Assembly: GCA_018830365.1 (NCBI GenBank)
Contig: JAHJSK010000014.1
Location: 1 to 9,411, forward strand
Length of the DNA: 9,411 bases
From: Patescibacteria group bacterium
GTDB lineage: Bacteria; Patescibacteriota; Minisyncoccia; Minisyncoccales; CG1-02-41-26
Direction: 5' to 3'
Made by a program: the position numbers and the translations under genes. Under the pieces are notes generated by a model. The model did no database searches. It was given only the letters and a program-made list of their open reading frames with translations, and had not been told where the DNA came from. Below are positions 1-6,060 of this stretch, piece by piece; the first letter of the stretch is position 1, and every line of letters begins with the position of its first letter.

Positions 1-159
1 AATTTGGAACACAGAATTGAAGAAAAAACCAGAGAGTTCCAGGCGCGGACAGATGAATTAGAAAAATTTCATTGTTTAAGCGTGAACAGAGAATTAAAAA
101 TGATAGAATTGAAAAGAGAAATTGAAAAACTAAAAGCAAAACAAAAGGCATCATCCTAA
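1..159 (+). CDS. C-terminal fragment of a coiled-coil (probably signalling) protein
   Basis: The reading frame is open from the first base to TAA at 157-159, giving 52 residues of a protein that starts outside the window. The visible part is almost entirely charged heptad-like helix: LEHRIEEKTREF, then DELEKFHCLSVNRELKMIEL, then a Lys/Glu-rich end and a short KASS tail. A helix of the type VxRELKMIELKxEI is common at the very C-terminus of bacterial PAS or other sensor proteins that end after the linker coiled coil without a kinase domain; this is family knowledge applied to a short match. Sensor proteins further downstream in the window make a signalling role plausible. The upstream domains cannot be seen, so no symbol is given. 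Confidence 0.7.
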   Translation, partial: NLEHRIEEKTREFQARTDELEKFHCLSVNRELKMIELKREIEKLKAKQKASS

Positions 160-244
160 TTTTTGTCCCTTCGGGACATCACCCGCAGGGAGGCAAATCC
201 CAATTGCAACCCTACGGGGAGTCTCGCCCTTCGGGCGATCCAGT
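160..244 (+). repeat. Structured intergenic repeat, family C copy 1
   Basis: This stretch is GC-rich compared with its surroundings and contains small hairpins: GTCCC/GGGAC with loop TTC (165-177), CCC/GGG with loop TAC (210-218) and TCGCCC/GGGCGA with loop TTC (224-238). The unit CAATTGCAACCCTACGGGGA (201-220) recurs at 4161 on the same strand and at 4396 on the opposite strand, and a diverged copy lies at 6887-6923 on the minus strand. The hairpins follow the stop codon of the preceding gene, but no T-run follows them, so a terminator role is doubtful. Confidence 0.75.
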
Positions 245-274
245 AATAATTTAATTTGAAATTTTTGTCGCTGA

Positions 275-310
275 ATTCCTAATTCATTATTCCTAATTCT
301 TAATTCATTT
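275..310 (+). repeat. AT-rich 14-bp imperfect tandem repeat
   Basis: Two adjacent 14-mers, ATTCCTAATTCATT (275-288) and ATTCCTAATTCTTA (289-302), are followed by a partial third unit ATTCATTT. The repeat sits just upstream of the M20 hydrolase start and may contain or disturb its promoter. No clear -35/-10 pair was identified. Confidence 0.6.
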
Positions 311-344
311 TTTTTCGCTTCGCCCGATAATGGAAAAATAAAAT

Positions 345-1583
345 ATGGAAAATATTATGGATAAAAATATCAAATTAAAAATTATAGAAGAAATAGAAAA
401 ATCAAAAAAAGAGCAGATTGAATTTTTGCAAAAATTAGTTCAGACATCTTCGGTTAATCCTAATATGAGCGACCCAACAAAATCAAGTCCGTATGACCCG
501 ATTGAATTGGAAGTCGCGGAATTAATTTTTAACAAACTTAAAGAAATCGGTTTGTCGCCAAAATACGAAGGCATTTCTTCTTCAAGACCTAATGTGGTTT
601 GCGAGTTTGGGAAAAAAGAAAAAGAAAAGAAAACGCTCATTTTTAATGGTCATATGGATACCGTGCCGCCAGTCCGGGAGTGGGATTTTGGTCCATTTTT
701 TGGCGCTATTCAAAATGGGAAACTTTACGGGTCTGGCGTTTTAGATATGAAATCCGCGCTTTGCTGTTATATTTTTATGGCAAAGACGCTTTTGAAATTT
801 GAAAAAGAATTAAATGGAAAAATTTGTCTGCAATTCGTGATTGATGAAGAGCCAATGGCTGCCTCTCATTTTGGAACACGCTATCTTTTGGAAAAAGGTT
901 ATGTTGGCGATGCGGCAATAATCGGCGAGCCAGGAACATACAAAATTACTATCGGCAACAGAGGCGGACACAGGTTTAAAATAGAAGTTTTCGGCGAATC
1001 TGTTCACACTGGCTCAAGAGAATGGGAGCAAAAAAAAGAGGGTTTAAACGCTGTATTAGAAATGGACAAGGTGATTAATGCTTTGCAGAATTTAAAATTT
1101 CCAGCAAAAGAATATCCTGTTTTTCCGGGAAGAAAAAACGTTCTAACATTTCCAACAATAATCAATGGCGGGAAAGCGATAAATATAGTTCCTGATTCTT
1201 GTATTGCTTTTGGCGATACAAGAATTTTACCAGGAATTACAAAGGAATTTATGGAAAAAGAAATTAGAAAAAGAATTGATAAATTGGGAGTAAAATATAA
1301 ATTAACTCCAATTGTTTATGTGCCAGCAGTTTTTATTAAACCAACAGAATCAATTGTTGAAATTCTTAAAAATAATACCAAGCAAATATTAAAAAGAGAA
1401 CCAATTACAGAAGGATCTGGTCCTTGGAGCGATATGTGGATGTTTATTGATAAAGGAATTCCGGCAATAAATTTTGGCTGTGATGGCAAGGGAATGCATA
1501 GTAAAAATGAATATGTGGAAATTCAAAGCGTGATTGACGCGACAAAAATTTACGCTTTAACCGCTCTTGATTTTTTGAAATAA
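345..1583 (+). CDS. M20-family zinc metallohydrolase (ArgE/DapE/carboxypeptidase G2-like)
   Basis: This 412-residue protein has the usual length and two-domain plan of the M20 amidohydrolases, cytoplasmic enzymes that cleave an amide bond with one or two zinc ions. Visible metal and catalytic residues are H103 and D105 in FNGHMDTVPP, bridging D134 in GSGVLDMKS, the general base E168 and ligand E169 in VIDEEP, E195 in GEPG, and the last ligand H385 in GKGMHSKNEY. The inserted dimerisation domain starts near residue 207 (GNRGGHRFKIEV) and carries H221 (HTGS). No signal peptide is seen. The first ATG (345) was chosen; ATG 357 (MDKNIK) is equally possible because neither has a ribosome binding site. 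Substrate cannot be read from the sequence: N-acyl amino acids, succinyl-diaminopimelate or small peptides are all possible. In a reduced genome, peptide or amino-acid salvage is the likelier use, which is inference. Confidence 0.93.
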   Translation: MENIMDKNIKLKIIEEIEKSKKEQIEFLQKLVQTSSVNPNMSDPTKSSPYDPIELEVAELIFNKLKEIGLSPKYEGISSSRPNVVCEFGKKEKEKKTLIFNGHMDTVPPVREWDFGPFFGAIQNGKLYGSGVLDMKSALCCYIFMAKTLLKFEKELNGKICLQFVIDEEPMAASHFGTRYLLEKGYVGDAAIIGEPGTYKITIGNRGGHRFKIEVFGESVHTGSREWEQKKEGLNAVLEMDKVINALQNLKFPAKEYPVFPGRKNVLTFPTIINGGKAINIVPDSCIAFGDTRILPGITKEFMEKEIRKRIDKLGVKYKLTPIVYVPAVFIKPTESIVEILKNNTKQILKREPITEGSGPWSDMWMFIDKGIPAINFGCDGKGMHSKNEYVEIQSVIDATKIYALTALDFLK

Positions 1584-1627
1584 GAGTATTAATTTTCAAG
1601 ATAAGCATAGAGACACTACTTCCTCCA

Positions 1628-1662
1628 CTTTGCTCCGCTAAACAGGGCTTAGCGGGGCAAAG
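1628..1662. terminator. Hairpin between convergent genes, possible bidirectional terminator
   Basis: CTTTGCTCCGCTAA (1628-1641) pairs with TTAGCGGGGCAAAG (1649-1662) over 14 positions with one mismatch, leaving a 7-nt loop. It lies between the stop of the M20 hydrolase (1583) and the stop of the convergent GNAT gene (1698), where a shared terminator is expected. No long T-run follows on either strand, so the call rests on stem strength and position. Confidence 0.5.
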
Positions 1663-1697
1663 CTTGATTATGGAACACGATGCCTTCTTTATTTCAC

Positions 1698-2201
1698 TTA
1701 ACTTTGACGTGACCCCTTTTTTAATTTCAATTCCATCCTTAATGTTTGTGATAAATATTTATTTTTAGAATATTTTTTAATTCTTACTTTTTGAAACCCG
1801 CAGTTTTCATACGCTTTAATTGCTCTTGTATTTTTGGGTCTAACTTCTAAATAAATTTTTAAGATATCAAAACATTTTGCTTTGTTAATGAGTAAATTGA
1901 TAGCCTTCGTGCCATACCCTTTGTTCCAATATTTTTTTTCGCCAATAATAATTTGCGTTTCATACCAACCTCTTTTTCTTTTAGCCAATGAAATATGTCC
2001 GATTGTTTTTTTGCCAATTGTAATTATAAAATGGTAATCTGATTTGCTCTCGCGCATTATTAGAAAATACCTTTCCATTTTTTTGTCGGAGATTGGTTTT
2101 AAAATTCCGCTCGTGAGTTTTAATAAATCCTTATCTCTCCACCATTTAGCAAAGTATTTTTTATCGGTAATTTTAAGTTTTCTCAAGAATAGTTTTTGCA
2201 T
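1698..2201 (-). CDS. GNAT-family N-acetyltransferase (RimJ/RimL-like)
   Basis: A 167-residue protein that covers a complete GNAT fold, which transfers the acetyl group of acetyl-CoA to an amine. The N-terminus LFLRKLKITDKKYFAKWWRD is the usual RimL-type opening. Residues 57-73 form the central strands (FIITIGKKTIGHISLA). Motif A is IIIGEKKYWNKGYGTKAI (84-101), with the pyrophosphate-binding loop N-K-G-Y-G-T at 93-98. Motif B is EVRPKNTRAIKAYENCGF (119-136), with the conserved N124 and Y131. The protein is very basic. The acceptor is unknown: a protein N-terminus, an aminoglycoside-like compound or a sugar amine would all fit the subfamily. ATG 2201 is preceded, in the direction of transcription, by ATAATATAATATAAAATTT, which contains a TATAAT -10-like hexamer nine bases from the start and no ribosome binding site, so a very short leader is possible. 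It stands alone on the minus strand between repeats. Confidence 0.9.
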   Translation of the reverse strand: MQKLFLRKLKITDKKYFAKWWRDKDLLKLTSGILKPISDKKMERYFLIMRESKSDYHFIITIGKKTIGHISLAKRKRGWYETQIIIGEKKYWNKGYGTKAINLLINKAKCFDILKIYLEVRPKNTRAIKAYENCGFQKVRIKKYSKNKYLSQTLRMELKLKKGSRQS

Positions 2202-2246
2202 AAATTTTATATTATATTATCTTTTCATAAAAACGATTATATAATA

Positions 2247-2351
2247 GACTTGTTGCTTATTAGATTTTTATGGAAATTAATCCAAAAAAACACTGATTTT
2301 AAGCCATAAATTTTTTCGTAAAATGGCTAAAATCTTATTAGGCAACAAGTC
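2247..2351. mobile_element. MITE-like 105-bp element with terminal inverted repeats
   Basis: The left end GACTTGTTGC (2247-2256) is exactly inverted at the right end, GCAACAAGTC (2342-2351). Past these ten bases the arms stay similar for about 14 more positions (TTATTAGATTTTTA against CTAATAAGATTTTA). The pentamer TAATA lies directly against both ends (2242-2246 and 2352-2356), as a target-site duplication would. Inside is a second small palindrome, AGCCAT...ATGGCT. There is no coding capacity. A non-autonomous miniature transposon mobilised in trans fits best. In such AT-rich DNA the pentamer could be coincidence, and a simple hairpin cannot be excluded. Confidence 0.55.
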
Positions 2352-2356
2352 TAATA

Positions 2357-2603
2357 GATAAAACATCTAAGATATTTTTTATTTGGTTTGTATTGTTTTA
2401 TCGTATCACTGCATTTTTTTATAAAGATCGGGAAATTCTCTTTTGAAATGCAACTTTATAAAATGTAAAATAAAGTTGACATGAAAAAAATCCATTTGTC
2501 AACCTCAGTCTTGTATGAGACTGGATATTGATAAATTTTTCCGATAAAGTACACTTTAAACAATCGCAAAGTATTTATTTCAAAAACAAGTCGGGTTATT
2601 TAA
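2357..2603. other. Gene-free stretch with overlapping alternative hairpins
   Basis: No reading frame of useful length is present. Three helices can be drawn: CAACTTTAT/ATAAAGTTG (2451-2459 with 2470-2478), GTTGACA/TGTCAAC (2475-2481 with 2497-2503) and CAGTCT/AGACTG (2506-2511 with 2518-2523). The first two share bases 2475-2478 and cannot form together. That arrangement resembles an attenuator or small regulatory RNA, but no terminator T-run and no adjacent gene confirm it: the next gene starts about 400 bases downstream. No tRNA-like or rRNA-like segment was seen. Confidence 0.3.
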
Positions 2604-2729
2604 GTTCACCCTGTTAAATAGTTGTTTCACAAATTTAACAGGGTAAATTAATCGTCCCATTACCGCGTCCCCGCTTCGCCCGCGACCCGCTTCGCCGTAG
2701 CTTCAGCGAGGCGAGAGCGAGGCGAGTCG
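2604..2729 (+). repeat. Dispersed stem-loop repeat, family A copy 1
   Basis: The 39-nt core 2605-2643 (starting TTCACCCTGTTAAATAGTTG) differs at one base from the copies at 6988-7026 and 8283-8321 (inverted). CCCTGTTAAAT pairs with ATTTAACAGGG around a 13-nt loop. A GC-rich tail follows, and 2684-2715 matches 7045-7076 at 31 of 32 bases (GACCCGCTTCGCCGTAG...). Between core and tail this copy has its own 40-nt spacer and lacks the ATTTTTGTTTT run of the other two. It is followed by a separate hairpin, GCAATTTTT/AAAAATTGC (2735-2743 with 2753-2761). Confidence 0.85.
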
Positions 2730-2769
2730 CCAGCGCAATTTTTTTTGAAGAGAAAAATTGCATATCTGG

Positions 2770-2796
2770 TTTCGCTTGATTATTAATTTCGCTTGA
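2770..2796 (+). repeat. Direct repeat TTTCGCTTGA upstream of the FIST gene
   Basis: TTTCGCTTGA occurs at 2770-2779 and again at 2787-2796, a 17-base period close to two helical turns. It lies about 100 bases upstream of the FIST gene start in otherwise A-rich leader DNA (2797-2895) in which no clear promoter was found. A regulator binding site is one possibility. A chance duplication is another. Confidence 0.25.
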
Positions 2797-2895
2797 AAAT
2801 AAAAATTTGAAAGTAAATTAAAATTAAAAGAGAGAAAAATTAAAGGTCGAAAATTGAAAAAAATTAATTAACAAAAAAATTAATTAAACAAATTT

Positions 2896-4074
2896 ATGAT
2901 TAAAGCAGGAACAGGAAAAAGTAATAACCTTGATTCGTTTAGCGCGGGAAAAGAGGCTTGCGCCGCGGCTTTAAACGAGACCGAGGGAAAAGCAAATTTA
3001 ATTTTTGTTTTTTCCAGCGTGGTCTATGACCAGGAAAAACTTTTGCAAGGAATAAGATTTATTTCAAAAGACATTCCCTTGGTTGGATGCAGTACTTCGG
3101 GAGAAATTACCAATCAGGGACCAGCGACAAAACATGTTGTTGCTATGGCTCTTTACAGCGACAAAATTGATTTTACTATTGGGATAGGAACAAACACGGA
3201 CAAAGATTCTTTTGAAGCAGGTAAAAAAGCTGCTGAAAAAATAAAAAAGGGAGCCAAAGTTTTGCCATCTTTATTAATGACTTTTTTAGATGGCTTAGCT
3301 GAAAACGGCGCCGCAGCGGTTCGGGGAATTCAAAAAACCCTTGGAAAAAATTTTCCAATTATAGGCGGTTCAGCTGGCGATGATTTCCTTTTTAAGGAGA
3401 CATATCAATATTGCAATGAGCAAATTTTGACCAAGTCAATAATAGGAGTAGGGCTTACAGGCGATTTTTCTTTTGGAATAGGGGTTCGGCATGGCTGGGA
3501 GCCAATTGGATTGCCAATGAAAGCGACTAAGTCAGAAGGCGGGAAATTGATTGAAATTGATAATCGGCCAGCTCTTTGCATTTACGAAGATTATTTCGGC
3601 AAAAAAGCGGAAGAATTAATCAAAGAGCCGATTGCGAGAATGGCTTATACTTATCCTTTAGGAATGAGCGTTAAGGGAAGCTCGGAATTTTTACTTCGCG
3701 ATGTGGTTATTGCCAATGAGAAAAAAGAAATTACTTGCGCAGCTGAAATTCCAGAAGGTTCAGAAATACGGCTGATGTTGGGAGATCCGGATAAAGCAAT
3801 TGCCGCGGCAAAGGAAGCGGCAAAAATGGCTCTTTCTCAAATCAATGGCAAACCAAAAGCAGTTTTTGTTTTTAATTGCATGGCGCGCCACAAGCTTTTG
3901 GGTTCAAGAGTCGGAGAGGAAATAGAAGCTATCCAAGATATTTTAGGAAAAGATACGCCCTTGATTGGATTTTACACTTATGGAGAGCAAGCGCCATTGG
4001 AGGGAAAAATTGGGAAAGAGTGTCAATCAGTGTTTCATAATGAAACCATAGCTTTGCTGGTATTGGGGGAATAG
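2896..4074 (+). CDS. FIST N/FIST C sensory-domain protein
   Basis: A 392-residue protein that consists only of the FIST sensor pair. FIST_N covers roughly residues 20-215: the strand LIFVFSSVVYD (35-45), the loop PLVGCSTSGEI (61-71) and IIGGSAGDD (155-163). FIST_C follows: DYFGKKAEEL (232-241), AYTYPLGMS (250-258), FVFNCMARHKLLGSR (324-338), the signature GFYTYGEQ (358-365) and the closing FHNETIALLVLGE (380-392). FIST domains are established as small-ligand sensors, with amino acids suggested as ligands, and they usually act with histidine kinases or other signalling outputs. No output domain, transmembrane segment or signal peptide is present here, so the protein is cytosolic and needs a partner. 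The soluble kinase 380 bases downstream is the obvious candidate, by position. ATG 2896 gives the expected N-terminus; the leader is A/T-rich with no ribosome binding site. It ends in TAG. Confidence 0.94.
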   Translation: MIKAGTGKSNNLDSFSAGKEACAAALNETEGKANLIFVFSSVVYDQEKLLQGIRFISKDIPLVGCSTSGEITNQGPATKHVVAMALYSDKIDFTIGIGTNTDKDSFEAGKKAAEKIKKGAKVLPSLLMTFLDGLAENGAAAVRGIQKTLGKNFPIIGGSAGDDFLFKETYQYCNEQILTKSIIGVGLTGDFSFGIGVRHGWEPIGLPMKATKSEGGKLIEIDNRPALCIYEDYFGKKAEELIKEPIARMAYTYPLGMSVKGSSEFLLRDVVIANEKKEITCAAEIPEGSEIRLMLGDPDKAIAAAKEAAKMALSQINGKPKAVFVFNCMARHKLLGSRVGEEIEAIQDILGKDTPLIGFYTYGEQAPLEGKIGKECQSVFHNETIALLVLGE

Positions 4075-4079
4075 AAGGC

Positions 4080-4110
4080 ATTAATTCTATGTTATCTACA
4101 TTTGCTTGTC
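4080..4110 (+). repeat. Short repeat shared by the 3' flanks of the FIST and holA genes
   Basis: This 31-nt stretch just after the FIST stop matches 8175-8205 after holA at 23 of 31 positions, both starting ATTAA(T/C)TCTAT. Most differences are transitions. The downstream copy runs straight into family A copy 3, so this looks like a decayed fragment of the same larger repeat. Confidence 0.5.
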
Positions 4111-4142
4111 TATCGCAGTTAGGCAAAGTTACCGCTTATAAA

Positions 4143-4407
4143 ATTCCAATTTTCAAGCACCAATTGCAACCCTACGGGGAGTCCCGCTATGGCGAGACAG
4201 CAATGAAATTCCAATTTACCCGCCAAAATTTTTCACCCTCCAAAAATTTTAAAAAAAATCAGCTGGGTAAAAAAATTTAGGCGGGTAAATTAATTTTCAA
4301 ACAATAAAAAGATATCGTAGCGAGCAGAAGTTTGAAAATTATGATTTGAAAATTCATTGCTGTCGCTTTTAGCGACTCCCCGTAGGGTTGCAATTGAAAA
4401 TTGGGAT
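4143..4407. repeat. Branched inverted-repeat element built on two family C copies
   Basis: The outer stem is exact: CAATTGCAACCCTACGGGGA and three more bases (4161-4183) against their complement at 4374-4396, with looser pairing outward (ATTCCAATTTT at 4143 against 4397-4407). Inside it GACAGCAATGA (4196-4206) pairs with 4354-4364. The interior then splits into two adjacent arms: AATTTACCCGCC (4213-4224) with 4280-4291, continued by AAAATTTTTCACCC against GGGTAAAAAAATTT, and AATTTTCAAAC (4292-4302) with GTTTGAAAATT (4330-4340). Small side hairpins sit at 4184-4195 and 4362-4376. The result is a closed three-way-junction layout of about 265 nt directly before the kinase gene. It could be a structured RNA, a palindromic DNA element, or an accident of repeat insertion in both orientations. 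Confidence 0.7.
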
Positions 4408-4457
4408 TTGAAAATTATTTGTTTCCTTGTAATTGCTTCTTTGTATTTTCTATTGTT

Positions 4458-5711
4458 ATGGATAAATTTTTAAAAAAAGAAAAAGAACTTCAAGAATTGG
4501 ATAGAATTGCCAAAATGTTAATAAGAAGAGATTTGGCTTTGTCTGAGCTTAAAGAAAAAAGAGAAAAAGAACTTCAAGAAATAAAAGAAAAAACCATAAG
4601 CTTGGAAAAAACAAGGATTGCATTAATGAATATCTTGGAAGATGTTGAAAGCGCTCGAAATGTCGCTGAAGTAGAAAAAAATAAAACTTCTGCTATTATT
4701 GAAAATTTTCCCGAAGGTCTTTTATTTTTTGATAAAGAAAATAAAATTTCTTCAATAAACCCCAATATCCCAGTGCTTTTTGGTTTTGACACTAAAGAAA
4801 CCATATTAACAGGGAAGAGCATTGAGGACTTAGAAAAAATTCCTTGCTTAATTCCTTTGCTTAAAATTTTAGGAAAAGAAGTAAAAATACTTTATCGTGA
4901 AATTTTGCCATTAAACACAAATTTAATTTTGGAGGTCTCTGTTATTCCCATAAAAGGGGAAAAAGAAAATATCGGGAAATTAGTTATTTTAAGAGATGTT
5001 ACGAGAGAAAAAACTGTTGAGCGGCTAAAAACAGAATTTGTTTCCATTGCCGCTCATCAGTTGAGAACTCCGCTTTCCGCCATAAAGTGGACATTAAAAA
5101 TGATTTTAGACGAGGATGTGGGAAAAATTGTTGGAGAGCAAAAAGAACTTTTGGAAAAAACATATCAGAGCAATGAAAGAATGATAAAATTAATCAATGA
5201 TCTTTTAAATGTCGCAAGGATTGAAGAGGGAAGATTTCTTTATAAAGTTCAAGAACATGATGTAATTGAAATACTGGAAAAAGTAGTTGTTTTATTTGAA
5301 CAAATAGCTATAAAAAATAAATTGAAATTTGAATTTCAAAAACCCGAACAAGAATTGCCGAAAATAAAATTGGATGCTGAAAAAATTTCTTTGGCTTTTC
5401 ATAATTTAATAGATAACGCTGTTCTTTATACAAATCCAGGTGGAACAGTTAAGGTTTCTGTTGAAAATTTAAAAGAGCAAAAACAAATTTTAATTTCCAT
5501 TAAAGATACTGGGATTGGTATTCCCAATGACCAGCAAAATAAAGTTTTTAAAAAGTTTTTTAGAGGGGAAAACGCTGTGAGGGAAGAAACTGATGGCACT
5601 GGCTTAGGTCTTTTTATCGCTAAAAATATAATTGAAGCCAATAACGGCAAAATTTGGTTTGAATCATCGAAAAACAAAGGGACTACTTTTTATTGCGCTT
5701 TTCCATATTAG
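4458..5711 (+). CDS. Soluble PAS-domain sensor histidine kinase
   Basis: A 417-residue kinase with no transmembrane helix, so it senses in the cytoplasm. An N-terminal coiled coil (about 5-75, rich in EKELQEL) leads into a PAS domain (about 78-185: IIENFPEGLLFFDKENKISS to GKLVILRDVTRE). HisKA follows, with the phospho-acceptor H200 in FVSIAAHQLRTPLSAIKW. The ATPase domain has the N box HNLIDNAVLYT (N316, N320), the G1 box KDTGIGIP (D350) and the G2 box DGTGLGLFIA (G380). All catalytic boxes are intact, so it should autophosphorylate. The chosen start is ATG 4458 (MDKFLKKEK). The frame is open back to a TTG at 4401, but that lies inside the upstream repeat and adds a Cys/Phe-rich stretch with no family precedent. 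Two receivers 350 bases downstream and the FIST sensor upstream suggest a local pathway. The ligand or cofactor of the PAS domain is unknown. Confidence 0.95.
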   Translation: MDKFLKKEKELQELDRIAKMLIRRDLALSELKEKREKELQEIKEKTISLEKTRIALMNILEDVESARNVAEVEKNKTSAIIENFPEGLLFFDKENKISSINPNIPVLFGFDTKETILTGKSIEDLEKIPCLIPLLKILGKEVKILYREILPLNTNLILEVSVIPIKGEKENIGKLVILRDVTREKTVERLKTEFVSIAAHQLRTPLSAIKWTLKMILDEDVGKIVGEQKELLEKTYQSNERMIKLINDLLNVARIEEGRFLYKVQEHDVIEILEKVVVLFEQIAIKNKLKFEFQKPEQELPKIKLDAEKISLAFHNLIDNAVLYTNPGGTVKVSVENLKEQKQILISIKDTGIGIPNDQQNKVFKKFFRGENAVREETDGTGLGLFIAKNIIEANNGKIWFESSKNKGTTFYCAFPY

Positions 5712-5714
5712 CTT

Positions 5715-5741
5715 GCCGCACCAATGTATTGGCGTGAAGGC
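5715..5741 (+). terminator. Weak hairpin after the kinase gene
   Basis: CCAAT/ATTGG around GT, extended after an A-C mismatch by C-G, G-T and C-G pairs and flanked by GCC and GGC, lies a few bases after the kinase TAG. The nearest T-run (5765-5772) is about 25 bases further on, so its role as a terminator is uncertain. Confidence 0.25.
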
Positions 5742-5796
5742 AATTATAGTTATAATGGTTCTTGTTTTTTTTGATTTGAATAGTAGAATAGAGGCA

Positions 5797-5838
5797 TAGT
5801 GGGTAGTGGGTAGTGGGTAGTGGGTAGTGAGTAGCGAG
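5797..5838 (+). repeat. Heptamer tandem repeat (TAGTGGG)
   Basis: Four exact TAGTGGG units (5797-5824) are followed by TAGTGAG and TAGCGAG, six units in all without interruption. The last two units drift towards the GCGAG words found in the other repeats of this window. There is no coding frame. Copy number of such short units usually varies by replication slippage. Confidence 0.95.
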
Positions 5839-5856
5839 AGCAATTAGAAATTTAAA

Positions 5857-5928
5857 AATAAACCCCGGATATTTGGTGGGGTATTAAACCCCTCACCTTT
5901 TTTCTTAAGAAAAAAGGTGAGGGGTAAA
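5857..5928 (+). repeat. Palindromic repeat, family B copy 1
   Basis: The sequence from AATAAACCCC (5857) aligns with the reverse complement of 7092-7188. Its centre, 5889-5924, is a perfect 36-bp palindrome: CCCCTCACCTTTTTTCTT followed at once by its own complement, with CTTAAG at the axis and no loop. No T-run follows on either strand, so it is not a standard terminator. The distal arm seen in copy 2 is absent here. Confidence 0.85.
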
Positions 5929-6060
5929 GGTCAAAAAAATAAATATATCTTTGAATTATGAAAATCACATTCCGCGTCTTTCCGCAAAATCTCCGAGCAT
6001 TATACAGATAATTGCGTGGAATAATGTAGATTGTGAAAATTTCGTAACTTAATAATATAC
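5929..6060 (+). other. Leader region of the first response regulator
   Basis: No gene is present. ATTCCGCG (5969-5976) can pair with CGTGGAAT (6015-6022) with one G-T pair, enclosing about 38 bases. No convincing -35/-10 pair was found; TAATAT at 6053-6058 is too close to the ATG at 6061 to act as a usual -10. Confidence 0.3.

Noticed and set aside
2471..2503. Promoter from TTGACA at 2476-2481
   Set aside because: The hexamer 17 bases downstream (TCAACC) is not -10-like, and TTGACA is better explained as a hairpin arm.
2202..2895. tRNA, rRNA or known riboswitch in the long gene-free stretch
   Set aside because: No T-loop sequence, acceptor stem or recognisable aptamer core was found on either strand; only simple hairpins and repeats.
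4401..4457. Upstream TTG start extending the histidine kinase by 19 residues
   Set aside because: The TTG lies inside the inverted-repeat element, the extra residues (Cys/Phe-rich) have no family precedent, and ATG 4458 opens directly into the coiled coil.
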